Assembly: GCA_016208345.1 (NCBI GenBank)
Contig: JACQYG010000198.1
Span: 1 to 6,966 of the forward strand
Reading direction: 5' to 3'
Length of the DNA stretch: 6,966 nucleotides
From: Chloroflexota bacterium
GTDB lineage: Bacteria > Chloroflexota > DTOL01 > JACQYG01
Shown: in pieces, positions 1 through 6,794 of the stretch
Position numbering within the stretch: the first letter of the stretch is position 1
Layout: every line of letters begins with the position of its first letter
The notes under the pieces: model-generated
Seen by the model: the letters and a program-made list of their open reading frames with translations, nothing else
Told to the model about the DNA's origin: nothing
The model's database searches: none
Program-made: the position numbers and the translations under genes

Positions 1-146
1 CAGGGTGGGAGCAGGAGGAAAACCGCCAGGACGATCAACAAGAGGCCGGCCAGCATCCGCCGCGCTGGCGCGGAGCGCCGGGAGCGGCGGGCCTGGGCCT
101 TTTCCGATTCCACAAAGGACCTCGTATCGACGAAAAAATGGGGCAT
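1..146 (-). CDS. N-terminal part of a membrane-anchored protein, runs off the window
   Basis: An ATG at 144-146 is preceded by GGAGGG (154-159) with 7-nt spacing, and the frame stays open for 48 codons to the window edge. The visible N-terminus (MPHFFVDTRSFVESEKAQ...) is followed by an arginine-rich stretch at about residues 20-30 (ARRSRRSAPARR). A strongly hydrophobic segment then runs from residue 31 to 46 (MLAGLLLIVLAVFLLL). Basic residues before one hydrophobic helix predict an uncleaved signal anchor with the N-terminus inside and the bulk of the protein outside. No catalytic domain is visible, so the function is unknown. It lies 111 bp downstream of the glutamate dehydrogenase gene on the same strand, with no clear terminator between them, so it could be co-transcribed. 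The strong ribosome site and the classic topology make a real gene likely. Confidence 0.62.
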   Translation of the reverse strand, partial: MPHFFVDTRSFVESEKAQARRSRRSAPARRMLAGLLLIVLAVFLLLPP

Positions 147-257
147 CGGTCAGCCCTCCAGTTCAGGATAACCTATGCCCCTTTGCCAAATCAGGCTATT
201 TCCAAAGATCGTCGTCGCTCTTCCGGCTTGAGCTATTGGCTGAGCCTGTGGGAAGGT

Positions 258-1532
258 CTACGGGTAGATGCCTCGGGTCATGATGGCGTTGGCCACCCGG
301 TCAATGGCCATGACCAGGGCGGCGGTGCGCATGTCGATCTTCTTCTCCTTGGAGACACGCCAGACATCCACGAAGGACCTCTTCATGATCCTGGCCAGCC
401 TCTCGTTGATGTCGACCTCCTCCCAGAAGAAGGCTTGAAGGTCCTGTACCCACTCGAAGTAGGATACGGTTACCCCACCGGCGTTGGCCAGGATGTCGGG
501 GATGACCAGGATGTCTTTATTGTAAAGGATCTTGTCGGCATCCCGGGTGGTGGGGCCGTTGGCTCCCTCCACTATTACTTTGGCCCTGATGCGGTCGGCA
601 TTGTTTGCGGTGATCTGCTCTTCCAGCGCGGAGGGGATGAGGAAGTCGCAGGGTAGCTCCAGGACTTCCTCATTGGTGATGGCCTCGGTGCCGGGGAAAC
701 CAACTACCGTGCCGGTCTCCTTCTTGAACCGGAGCACCTTCCGTGGGTCAAATCCTTTGGCGCTGTAGATGCCTCCCTGGGAGTCGCTAACCGCGATGAT
801 CTTGCAGCCCTGGTCATGCATCAGGTAGGCGCTCGCCGAACCTACATTGCCGAACCCCTGGACGGCCACCGTGGCGCCCTGCAGGTTCATCCCCAGTTCC
901 TTGGCCGCTTCCACCGCTACGAGCATACAGCCGCGGCCGGTGGCCTCGAAGCGTCCCTGGGAACCACCCAGGCCGATGGGCTTGCCGGTGACCACGGCGG
1001 GCACGGAATAGCCTTTGTGCATGCTGTAGGTGTCCATGATCCAGGCCATCACCTGGGGATTGGTGTTCACGTCCGGGGCGGGGATGTCGCTCTCGGGGCC
1101 CACCATGATGGATATCTCAGTGGTGTAACGGCGGGTCAAGTTCTCCAGCTCGATGATGGACATCTTCTTGGGGTCGCAGACCACGCCGCCCTTAGCGCCG
1201 CCGAAGGGCAGGCCCACCACGGCGCATTTCCAGGTCATCCACATAGCCAGGGCACGCACCTCGTCCAGCGTGACGTCTGGGTGGTAGCGGATGCCACCCT
1301 TGGTGGGGCCCCGGGCGGTGGAGTGATGCACCCGGTGGCCGGTGAAGATCTGCACCGAGCCATCGTCCATCTTGACCGGGAAGTTGACGGTGAGTTCGCG
1401 CTTAGGGTGGCGGAGCATCTCCACAATGCCGCGCTTGATCCTCAGGAATTGCACGGCATAATCGTACTGTTCCAGGGCCATCTCGTAGGGCGTTTTCTGG
1501 ACCTTGATCACGCTGTGATTGACCTTCCTCAT
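258..1532 (-). CDS. gdhA: Glutamate dehydrogenase (Glu/Leu/Phe/Val dehydrogenase family, GudB/RocG type)
   Basis: Catalyses reversible oxidative deamination of glutamate to 2-oxoglutarate and ammonium in the cytoplasm. The 424-residue product has the family's usual length. Visible motifs: substrate-binding GPTKGG (K78); K102; the catalytic lysine in LPFGGAKGG (K114); PAPDVNTN with the catalytic aspartate D154; the Rossmann loop GFGNVGS (226-232); GPTT (327-330); and [12 protein letters not shown] (350-361), where S357 matches the serine that helps select glutamate. Acidic D250 at the end of the second Rossmann strand suggests NAD rather than NADP, which is inference. The start at 1532 is chosen because AGGAGG (1544-1549) lies 11 nt upstream and the N-terminus then aligns in length with Bacillus GudB. 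The frame is open further upstream (ATG at 1610, GTG at 1631), so an N-terminal extension cannot be excluded. Promoters and a structured leader precede it. No broken motif is seen. Confidence 0.96.
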   Translation of the reverse strand: MRKVNHSVIKVQKTPYEMALEQYDYAVQFLRIKRGIVEMLRHPKRELTVNFPVKMDDGSVQIFTGHRVHHSTARGPTKGGIRYHPDVTLDEVRALAMWMTWKCAVVGLPFGGAKGGVVCDPKKMSIIELENLTRRYTTEISIMVGPESDIPAPDVNTNPQVMAWIMDTYSMHKGYSVPAVVTGKPIGLGGSQGRFEATGRGCMLVAVEAAKELGMNLQGATVAVQGFGNVGSASAYLMHDQGCKIIAVSDSQGGIYSAKGFDPRKVLRFKKETGTVVGFPGTEAITNEEVLELPCDFLIPSALEEQITANNADRIRAKVIVEGANGPTTRDADKILYNKDILVIPDILANAGGVTVSYFEWVQDLQAFFWEEVDINERLARIMKRSFVDVWRVSKEKKIDMRTAALVMAIDRVANAIMTRGIYP

Positions 1533-1543
1533 CGTTGATTCGT

Positions 1544-1549
1544 CCTCCT
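1544..1549 (-). promoter_or_regulatory. Ribosome binding site of the glutamate dehydrogenase gene
   Basis: AGGAGG within GAGGAGGA, 11 nt before the ATG at 1532. It decides the preferred start over two further upstream in-frame starts. Confidence 0.8.
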
Positions 1550-1630
1550 CATTGAGATGTAGCGAGATTTCAGTGCTTTTAGCTGGGTGAGAAGTTTCCG
1601 ATTGTAACATCTGCCGCTGGACGGGGACCA

Positions 1631-1636
1631 CCTCCT
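1631..1636 (-). promoter_or_regulatory. Orphan Shine-Dalgarno sequence in the gdh leader
   Basis: A full AGGAGG(TGG) lies about 100 nt before the likely gdh start. No start codon sits at normal spacing: the only GTG overlaps the motif itself, and the nearest ATG (1610, in frame with gdh) is 20 nt away. The motif sits mostly in the loop of a small possible hairpin: GGGA (1643-1646) with TCCC (1624-1627), and ACC (1639-1641) with GGT (1630-1632). It may drive an N-terminally extended form of the enzyme, act as a standby ribosome site, or be a relic. The sequence alone does not decide. Confidence 0.4.
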
Positions 1637-1654
1637 TTGGTTTCCCACAAGTGT

Positions 1655-1698
1655 CCCGGCTACAACCGCTTGCCTGCGGGCCGGGCGTCGCCGCAGGC
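1655..1698 (-). promoter_or_regulatory. Dyad with possible H-type pseudoknot in the gdh leader (operator or cis-RNA candidate)
   Basis: Read on the minus strand, GCCTGCGG (1698-1691) and CCGCAGGC (1679-1672) form a perfect 8-bp inverted repeat around an 11-nt loop. Six loop bases, CCCGGC (1685-1680), are perfectly complementary to GCCGGG (1660-1655). That gives stem 1 of 8 bp, a first loop of 5 nt, stem 2 of 6 bp directly abutting stem 1, and a last loop of 11 nt. These are workable H-type pseudoknot proportions. There is no U-run, so it is not an intrinsic terminator. The dyad also overlaps the expected transcription start of the nearer promoter, so it could instead be a DNA operator. The sequence is GC-rich, and chance complementarity is possible. 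Confidence 0.4.
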
Positions 1699-1702
1699 CG
1701 GT

Positions 1703-1711
1703 ATTATACCA
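1703..1711 (-). promoter_or_regulatory. Extended -10 promoter, proximal to gdh
   Basis: Perfect TGG-TATAAT (TATAAT at 1703-1708, TGn at 1709-1711). The hexamer 17 bp upstream is only a weak -35, as is usual for extended -10 promoters. The predicted start near 1696 falls inside the leader dyad. Confidence 0.5.
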
Positions 1712-1735
1712 CAAAGTTCTACGCCCTGCACCGCG

Positions 1736-1764
1736 ATTCTACCGGAGAATCGAGTAGTGGTCAA
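1736..1764 (-). promoter_or_regulatory. Sigma-70-type promoter, distal to gdh
   Basis: TTGACC (1759-1764) and TAGAAT (1736-1741) are separated by exactly 17 bp, each one base from consensus. Predicted transcripts start near 1729 and would include the whole dyad/pseudoknot region and a leader of about 200 nt before the start codon at 1532. The promoter lies just beyond the stop of the truncated zinc-ribbon frame. Confidence 0.6.
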
Positions 1765-1773
1765 TAGACCTAA

Positions 1774-1908
1774 TTACCGATACGGCTGGATCTCGAACAA
1801 CCTGGACAGACCTGTGCCAGACATCGCTAATCGCTCAACATGCCCGCCATGGTGCCGGCACTTGGCGCATACGAACGCTTCACACAATTGTTGCTCTACA
1901 CTTGCCAT
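1774..1908 (-). pseudogene. Truncated zinc-ribbon nucleic-acid-binding-type protein
   Basis: A 44-codon frame opens with ATG at 1908, preceded by AAGGAG (1918-1923) at 9-nt spacing, and ends in TAA. The product contains AFVCAKCRHHGG followed by MSGTGLSRLFEIQPYR. I recognise this from memory as the N-terminal two-thirds of a small zinc-ribbon family (Zn_ribbon_13/COG3478-like), whose members run CxxC, then a GxGxS/T-K/R-L-F-x-I-Q segment, then a second CxxCGYTE. The second CxxC is absent here: translation stops right after the IQPYR stretch, and no downstream frame restores it. Ten bases later the gdh promoter begins, so the 3' end appears deleted or replaced. Without four cysteines a stable zinc site is unlikely in a monomer. 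An upstream in-frame ATG at 1959 lacks a ribosome site. Its composition is AT-rich compared with gdh. Confidence 0.55.
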
Positions 1909-1958
1909 CCTTGGATACTCCTTCTGTATGTTCTGGATATCTGGATTAGGTTGATGCA

Positions 1959-1986
1959 ATGCTACAACAGTGCTCCATTCTCACAA
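1959..1986 (-). promoter_or_regulatory. Possible weak promoter for the zinc-ribbon frame
   Basis: TTGTGA (1981-1986) and TAGCAT (1959-1964) with a 16-bp spacer, about 50 bp before the ATG at 1908. Both hexamers deviate from consensus and a chance match is quite possible. Confidence 0.22.
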
Positions 1987-2015
1987 CACTGATCTCACCA
2001 GCGAATCGTGTCATC

Positions 2016-2048
2016 TTGGCACGCATTTGGCACGCATTTGGCACGCAT
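2016..2048. repeat. Three perfect tandem copies of an 11-bp unit
   Basis: TTGGCACGCAT occurs three times without mismatch at 2016-2026, 2027-2037 and 2038-2048. The last base of the array is the final base of the stop codon of the AlbA_2 protein gene. The unit is not a multiple of three and not self-complementary, so it is neither a coding repeat nor a terminator. It marks the downstream edge of the presumed acquired segment. It may be a slippage-generated repeat, a protein-binding iteron-like site or a recombination scar; none of these is shown. Confidence 0.85.
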
Positions 2049-3409
2049 CATTTCAGCCTTCGGTAAAACGTCTTTTTCCCTATGCCCCCCTTTCTAATCA
2101 GCCCCACCGCCAGCATATTTTCAAGATCTCTTGACGCTGTCCTTATCGAGCACCCACACAACTCAGCGTATACCGATCGGGCAATCGTTTCCTTCCCACG
2201 TAGGTACTCCCAAGCTTTCTTCTGCCTCTCGTTGAGGCCTTCAAGAAACGCCTCTGCCTTTCGGAACACCACTGCAAAGCCGCCGCCTGTCTGGAGGAAT
2301 TCTGGCTCGGGGAGTCCATGAGCAAGAGTGTCCCGAATCATGCGCTGAGTTCCCGCTCCCCAATGCTCGATATATTTAATGAAAAATAGGGCATTGGCGA
2401 TGAGAGGATTTTGGGGAATGGAGTTGTGAGGTCTCTTCAAGTCATCAATGGTAAGTTCCGGGGGGAGCCCGCCCGGGTTCCGAACCTCGATTCGGTCATC
2501 GAAGATGCTGACATGCACGTTGGCGGTGGAGAAATAGTCCCTGTGGCAGATGGCGTTCGTGATGGCTTCCCTCATGGCAGAGAGTGGATATTCCCATCTC
2601 TCTTCCCTGACGAATCCTCTGACCTCTGCCTCAAGCCGGATGTGGTTCATCACGAATTTTTCCGCACTATCTATCTGTTCGATCACGTTGCCCCTCAGAA
2701 CCTTCATATCCAGGAAACTTAAAGGCTCCTTGCCTTTGAATCTCGCGCATCGGACCTCCGACTGAAGGACAAATCTTTGCGGTTCCCGGCCAAAGAGCAG
2801 GGCGGCGGCATAGGTGAGATGGTTCCCCTGTTTCAACCCCAGCTTTTCGAGGATTTCCGCCGCGGGTAGGTTGGGGTCAATATCCAGCCTACGATGGGCG
2901 ATGGTGGATCTTATGAATCTTCTGACCATCTCCTCGTCTATGTCCGAAAGGCCCGCCTCGCAAAATTGATTATCAAATCGAATGATTCTTGCTTGCCGGG
3001 CGAAGGCAATGACCTCTTCGGGCGAAAGCGGCATATCGCTGGTTCCGACGCGCCTGTAGGCAACGTTTTTGAACGAATGCAAAACGCCTTTCGAGTGGGG
3101 GACTTCCGCAATGAGCACCAACTTCTCGTTATGAATCGTCTTCTTGATTTCTGGGTAGACGGATGGCTTACACGAATGCGCGATGCTGGCGACTTGCTCC
3201 TCGGTCCTCTCCGCCACACCCTTTATCCTGCCGTCGTCGGACACGCCCAGAAATAGGGTCCCCCCGTTGGTATTGGCAAAGGCACATATCGTCTTCCCCA
3301 CCTCCGGGGAGAAATCCCCCTTGAACTCCACCGACTGGCTTTCTCCCTCTTTGATGATTTCAAGGGGTTCCTCGTCTCTCATCGTGGTTTCCCCACATGT
3401 GGTTTTCAT
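2048..3409 (-). CDS. AlbA_2/Schlafen-type ATP-binding protein with C-terminal winged helix (COG2865-like)
   Basis: 453 residues, apparently full length. Residues about 20-135 form an AlbA_2 (divergent AAA_4/Schlafen-like) domain: EGESQSVEFKGDFS, then AFANTNGGTLFLGVSDDG. Residues about 265-385 look like the HATPase_c_4 fold: N-box-like REAITNAICHRDY (280-292), VRNPGGLP (309-316) and HWGAGTQRM (349-357). Residues about 392-453 look like a winged helix-turn-helix (GCSIRTASRDLENMLAVGLI). The family is usually annotated as a predicted transcriptional regulator or RecG-like ATP-binding protein, is frequent in type I restriction operons and has no settled function. The start at 3409 overlaps the hsdM remnant's stop as ATGA, implying translational coupling. 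ATG at 3382, with a GGGG-containing upstream sequence, is a rival start. It is AT-richer than the flanking genes, suggesting transfer. It probably binds DNA and ATP in the cytoplasm, which is inference. Confidence 0.88.
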   Translation of the reverse strand: MKTTCGETTMRDEEPLEIIKEGESQSVEFKGDFSPEVGKTICAFANTNGGTLFLGVSDDGRIKGVAERTEEQVASIAHSCKPSVYPEIKKTIHNEKLVLIAEVPHSKGVLHSFKNVAYRRVGTSDMPLSPEEVIAFARQARIIRFDNQFCEAGLSDIDEEMVRRFIRSTIAHRRLDIDPNLPAAEILEKLGLKQGNHLTYAAALLFGREPQRFVLQSEVRCARFKGKEPLSFLDMKVLRGNVIEQIDSAEKFVMNHIRLEAEVRGFVREERWEYPLSAMREAITNAICHRDYFSTANVHVSIFDDRIEVRNPGGLPPELTIDDLKRPHNSIPQNPLIANALFFIKYIEHWGAGTQRMIRDTLAHGLPEPEFLQTGGGFAVVFRKAEAFLEGLNERQKKAWEYLRGKETIARSVYAELCGCSIRTASRDLENMLAVGLIRKGGIGKKTFYRRLK

Positions 3410-4116
3410 TTGCCAAAAAACCTCAGTGCCTCTTGCAATTCGTCCACAGCGGCTTCAAGGTGCGTCAGGGCATCCGACGCCAAATCTTCCGGCTCCGGCA
3501 AGTCTTCTGCGTCCTCCAGGGATTCATCCTTGAGCCAGAAGATGTCCAGGTTGTAGTTCCGCTCCTTGATCTCGCTGATATGGAACTTCCTGAACCACTC
3601 GCATCTTTGGGCCGTCTTCTCCCGATGCTCGATGGCGTTAATGCCGAAGACCACCGGGTCATCGCCGTAGCAGGCTTCGGACTTGGCGAAGTGTTCCGGC
3701 GTGAGGGGGCGTTCCTTCGTGGTGATGCTGGGGATGTTGCTTCGGGCGTCGTAGATCCAGACATGTTCCGTGGGCCGGCCCTCGGTGCCAGAGGGCGGAT
3801 TGGTGAGCACCACGCCAAACCGCTCCCCTGTATCAGGCTCATAGAGAGAGTCTCCCAGATGAACTTTCCCCTCAATGACGTGGAGAAGGAGATTCATCAA
3901 GGCCAAGCGTCGAGGCCGGGAGGCGAGTCCTGTAGTGTAATAGGTCCATTTCCGAATGCGTTCCGCATCTTCTTGAAACAAGATGCCGCCTTCCATCTAT
4001 TCCATCAACCATTCATAAGCCGCGGCAAGAAAGCCGCCGGTGCCGCAGGCAGGGGAGAGTAATGTCTGTGGCTCTTCTCCAAATTTAAAGCCTGGCGATT
4101 CAGCAGCACGCTGGTG
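3406..4116 (-). pseudogene. hsdM: Type I restriction-modification methyltransferase subunit remnant
   Basis: Intact HsdM transfers methyl groups from S-adenosylmethionine to adenine at the site chosen by HsdS. Here only pieces remain. Read from 4116, the frame carries motif I as SPACGTGGF (4030-4056; families normally have DPACGTGGF). It then runs AAYEWLME into an in-frame TAG (3997-3999), resumes at ATG 3996, and continues with RPRRLALMNLLLH and VHLGDSLYEPDTGERF to motif IV, NPPS (3790-3801; normally NPPF/Y). After that it jumps directly to PTEHVWIYDARSNIP, a C-terminal segment that in intact homologs lies, from memory, roughly 80-90 residues further on. The rest (LTPEHF..., NLDIFWLKDESLED, LPEPEDLASDALTHLEA) is typical HsdM tail. 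The N-terminal helical domain is missing; the frame is closed by TAA at 4117-4119. The part from 3996 to 3406 is a clean 196-codon frame and could still be translated, but cannot methylate. Its end overlaps the next gene by ATGA. Confidence 0.88.
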
Positions 4117-4159
4117 TTAGCTGATAGCTTTCAAGGGTCACGCGCGGGACAGCAGGGTG

Positions 4160-5596
4160 CTAATGTAGCTTGCGCCGCAGGATCTCGTTGGCCAGGGACG
4201 GGCTGGCGCGGCCCCTGGTGGCCTTCATCACCTGGCCCACCAGGAAGGTTAAGGCCGGCTCCTTGCCCGCCCGAAAATCGGCCACCGCCCGGGGATTCGT
4301 GGCCATGACCTCCTCCACGACCCTCTCGATCTGTGACGCATCGCTGATCTGAACGAGCCCCTGGGCAGCGACGATCTCTTCGGGCCCCTTGCCGGCCCTG
4401 AACATCTCCTCGAACACCGTCTTGGCCAGCTTGCTGGATATGATGCCGTCATCCATTAGCTTCAGCATCTGGGCGAGACTGTCCGGCGTCACCGGGCAGG
4501 CCTCGATGGTGGTATTCGTGGAGTTCAACAGTTGCAATAGGTCCCTGGTGATCCAGTTAGCAACGGCCTTGGCGTTAGGATGCCTGGCAGCGCAGGCCTC
4601 GAAATAGTTCGCCAGGGCCTTCTCGCCAGTGAGGATGCCGGCATCGTAGGGGGTTATGCCGTACTGGGCCATCAGGCGCTGGCGCTTGGCGTCGGGCAGC
4701 TCCGGCAGCCTGGCGTGGAGAGACTCTATCCACTCCCGGCTCAGCACCAGGGGCGGCAGGTCGGGCTCAGGGAAATAACGGTAATCGTCGGCCTCCTCCT
4801 TGCTCCTTTGAACCACGGTGACGTTGCCCGCGTCGTCCCAGCCCATGGTTTCCTGCTTTACCTGGCCTCCTTCCTCGAGAAGCCTCGCTTGGCGGTCTAT
4901 CTCATACTGTAGCGACTTAAGGACGGCGCGAAAGCTATTGAGGTTTTTGACCTCCACCTTGGTGCCGTACTTGTCGCTGCCTTTGGGCCTCAGGGAGATG
5001 TTGGCCTCGAAGCGCATGGCCCCCGTTTCCATGTCTCCGCTGCAGACGCCCAGGTAACGCAGGATGACGCGCAGCTTGGTGATGTACTGGCGCACCTCGT
5101 CCACCGAGGCGAAGTCGTGCTCGGTGACGATCTCCATCAGGGGCACGCCGGCCCGATTGAAGTCAATGAGGCTGTAGGTCTCACCCTGGTTGGCCACGTG
5201 GAAAAGCTTGGCGGTGTCCTCCTCCAGGTGCACCCGGCGGATGCGGATGCGCTTGGGCCCGCCCGGGCTGTCCACGGCCAGCCAGCCGTTCTGTGACAGA
5301 GGCAGGTCGTACTGGGAGATCTGATAGCCCTTGGGCAGGTCTGGGTAATGGTAGTTCTTACGGTCGAACTTGGCGTATTCGGGAATCGAGCAGTTCAGGG
5401 CCAGAGCGGTCATGACCGTGTATTCTACCGCCCGGCGGTTGATGGCCGGAAGGACGCCGGGGAGGCCCAGGCACACCGGGCAGACCAGGGTGTTGGGCGC
5501 CGCCGCGGCGTAATCGGCCCGGCAGCGGCAGAACATTTTAGATTCGGTTAGAAGTTGGGCGTGGGTCTCCAGCCCGATGACCGGCTCGTATTCCAT
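4160..5596 (-). CDS. gatB: Aspartyl/glutamyl-tRNA(Asn/Gln) amidotransferase subunit B
   Basis: GatB is the tRNA-binding and phosphorylating subunit of the GatCAB complex, which converts Glu-tRNA(Gln) to Gln-tRNA(Gln) (and Asp-tRNA(Asn) to Asn-tRNA(Asn)) in the cytoplasm. The 478-residue product has the family's normal length. Visible hallmarks: [10 protein letters not shown] at the N-terminus; a CxC...CxxC set (C23, C25, C39, C42) ending in [12 protein letters not shown], a probable zinc site; [21 protein letters not shown] (77-97); HLEEDTAK (123-130); [13 protein letters not shown] (147-159); [12 protein letters not shown]; and [11 protein letters not shown]. The YqeY-like tail ends in [14 protein letters not shown]. 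The start at 5596 has no Shine-Dalgarno sequence and lies 6 bp after the ald stop, so initiation probably depends on ribosomes finishing ald. gatA and gatC are not in this window. No defect is seen. Confidence 0.97.
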   Translation of the reverse strand: MEYEPVIGLETHAQLLTESKMFCRCRADYAAAAPNTLVCPVCLGLPGVLPAINRRAVEYTVMTALALNCSIPEYAKFDRKNYHYPDLPKGYQISQYDLPLSQNGWLAVDSPGGPKRIRIRRVHLEEDTAKLFHVANQGETYSLIDFNRAGVPLMEIVTEHDFASVDEVRQYITKLRVILRYLGVCSGDMETGAMRFEANISLRPKGSDKYGTKVEVKNLNSFRAVLKSLQYEIDRQARLLEEGGQVKQETMGWDDAGNVTVVQRSKEEADDYRYFPEPDLPPLVLSREWIESLHARLPELPDAKRQRLMAQYGITPYDAGILTGEKALANYFEACAARHPNAKAVANWITRDLLQLLNSTNTTIEACPVTPDSLAQMLKLMDDGIISSKLAKTVFEEMFRAGKGPEEIVAAQGLVQISDASQIERVVEEVMATNPRAVADFRAGKEPALTFLVGQVMKATRGRASPSLANEILRRKLH

Positions 5597-5602
5597 GAAC
5601 TT

Positions 5603-6715
5603 TTACAGCAGAGATTCCAGTGGGAGATATTGCATCCCGAAGGCATCGGCCACGGCCTTGTAGGTGACGTGCCCGGCATAGACGTTGGTGCCCTTAGCCA
5701 GGGCCGGATCGGCCTTCACTGCGTTCACGAAGCCCAGATTCGCCAGCTTCAGGGCGTAGGGCAGGGTGACGTTGCTCAGGGCATAGGTGGAGGTTCGCGG
5801 CACCGCCCCGGGCATGTTGGTGACGCAGTAATGGACGACGCCATCCACGGTATAGGTGGGAGCGCTGTGGGTAGTGGGATGGCAGGTCTCCACGCAGCCA
5901 CCCTGGTCCACCGCAACGTCCACCACGACGGACCCCGTCTTCATGGTCTTGACCATCTCCCTGGTGACCAGGTGAGGGGCCTTGGCACCGGGCACCAGCA
6001 CCGCCCCAATCACCAGGTCGGCATAGCTCACTGCCTGGGCGATGTTCAGGGGGTTGGACATCAGGGTCACCAGCCTCCCGTGGAGCACCTCGCTCAGGTA
6101 ACGCAAGCGCTCAACGTTTTTATCGATGATGGTCACCTGGGCGCCCATGCCCAGGGCTATCTGGGCGGCGTTGATGCCCACGGTGCCTCCCCCGATGATC
6201 ACCACATTGCAGGGGCTCACCCCTGGCACACCGCCCAGAAGCTTGCCCCGGCCGCCGTTCATCTTCTCCAGGTAGTGGGCGCCGACCTGCACTGCCATGC
6301 GGCCGGCCACCTCGCTCATGGGGGTCAGGAGCGGCAGGGTGCCGTCGGCCAACTGCACGGTCTCGTAGGCCACGGCGGTCACCTTTTGCCTCACGAGTTG
6401 GCGGGTCAGGTCTTCCATGGCAGCCAGGTGCAGGTAGGTGAACAGGATCAGCCCCGGCCGGAGGAGCTCGTATTCCGAGGGTAGGGGTTCCTTGACCTTC
6501 AGCACCAGGTCGGTTTTAGTGAAAGCCTCGGCATGGGTGGAGGCAATGGCCGCACCTACCTGGGCGTACTCGGCATCGGTGAAGCCGCTGCCCTCGCCGG
6601 CGCCGGCCTCCACCAGAACGTGGTGGCCGGCCTTGACCAGTATCTCAACCCCCGCCGGCGTGGCTGCCACCCGGTATTCGTTGTCCTTGATCTCTCTTGG
6701 GACACCGATGTTCAT
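5603..6715 (-). CDS. ald: Alanine dehydrogenase
   Basis: NAD-dependent enzyme interconverting L-alanine with pyruvate, ammonium and NADH in the cytoplasm; it serves alanine catabolism or ammonium assimilation. The product is 370 residues, the family norm, and key residues fall at the canonical numbers: R15 ([14 protein letters not shown]), K75 (LKVKEP), H96 (TYLHLA), the Rossmann loop IIGGGTVG (173-180) with D198 at the end of the second strand, and D270 ([10 protein letters not shown]). The C-terminus carries the typical [12 protein letters not shown] segment. The start at 6715 is supported by AGGAGG (6723-6728) 7 nt upstream and by [10 protein letters not shown], the standard N-terminus; an upstream in-frame start at 6796 has no family match. 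An extended -10 element precedes it and gatB follows after 6 bp. Confidence 0.98.
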   Translation of the reverse strand: MNIGVPREIKDNEYRVAATPAGVEILVKAGHHVLVEAGAGEGSGFTDAEYAQVGAAIASTHAEAFTKTDLVLKVKEPLPSEYELLRPGLILFTYLHLAAMEDLTRQLVRQKVTAVAYETVQLADGTLPLLTPMSEVAGRMAVQVGAHYLEKMNGGRGKLLGGVPGVSPCNVVIIGGGTVGINAAQIALGMGAQVTIIDKNVERLRYLSEVLHGRLVTLMSNPLNIAQAVSYADLVIGAVLVPGAKAPHLVTREMVKTMKTGSVVVDVAVDQGGCVETCHPTTHSAPTYTVDGVVHYCVTNMPGAVPRTSTYALSNVTLPYALKLANLGFVNAVKADPALAKGTNVYAGHVTYKAVADAFGMQYLPLESLL

Positions 6716-6722
6716 CGTCTCT

Positions 6723-6728
6723 CCTCCT
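6723..6728 (-). promoter_or_regulatory. Ribosome binding site of ald
   Basis: AGGAGG within GAGGAGGAG, 7 nt before the ATG at 6715. It decides against the longer open frame starting at 6796. Confidence 0.85.
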
Positions 6729-6754
6729 CGAGCTTTCGGCCAGCCCTGGCTCTT

Positions 6755-6763
6755 TTTATACCA
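6755..6763 (-). promoter_or_regulatory. Extended -10 promoter candidate for ald-gatB
   Basis: TGG-TATAAA (TATAAA at 6755-6760, TGn at 6761-6763). The hexamer 17 bp upstream (TTTTTC) is a poor -35, so activity would rest on the extended -10. A start near 6748 would give a leader of about 33 nt containing the ribosome site. Confidence 0.42.
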
Positions 6764-6794
6764 GTAAAGACTTTCCTGAAAAAAGCCTCCACTC

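Noticed and set aside
816..1538. Long plus-strand open frame opposite gdh (240 codons)
   Set aside because: It lies antisense to a clear glutamate dehydrogenase; its product is a low-complexity His/Gly-rich string with no family motif, as expected from the GC-rich opposite strand.
1672..1698. Transcription attenuator for gdh
   Set aside because: The stem is strong but no run of T follows on the minus strand, so intrinsic termination is unlikely.
3397..4062. Plus-strand open frame of 221 codons across the hsdM remnant
   Set aside because: The opposite strand carries unmistakable HsdM sequence; the plus-strand product shows no recognisable motif.
4100..4160. A matching copy of the 11-bp repeat at the other edge of the AT-rich segment (possible attachment sites)
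   Set aside because: Only short partial matches such as GCACGC were seen; too little for an att-site claim.
5555..6484. Long plus-strand open frame opposite ald (309 codons)
   Set aside because: Antisense to a textbook alanine dehydrogenase, His/Gly/Gln-rich, with no domain or ribosome site support.
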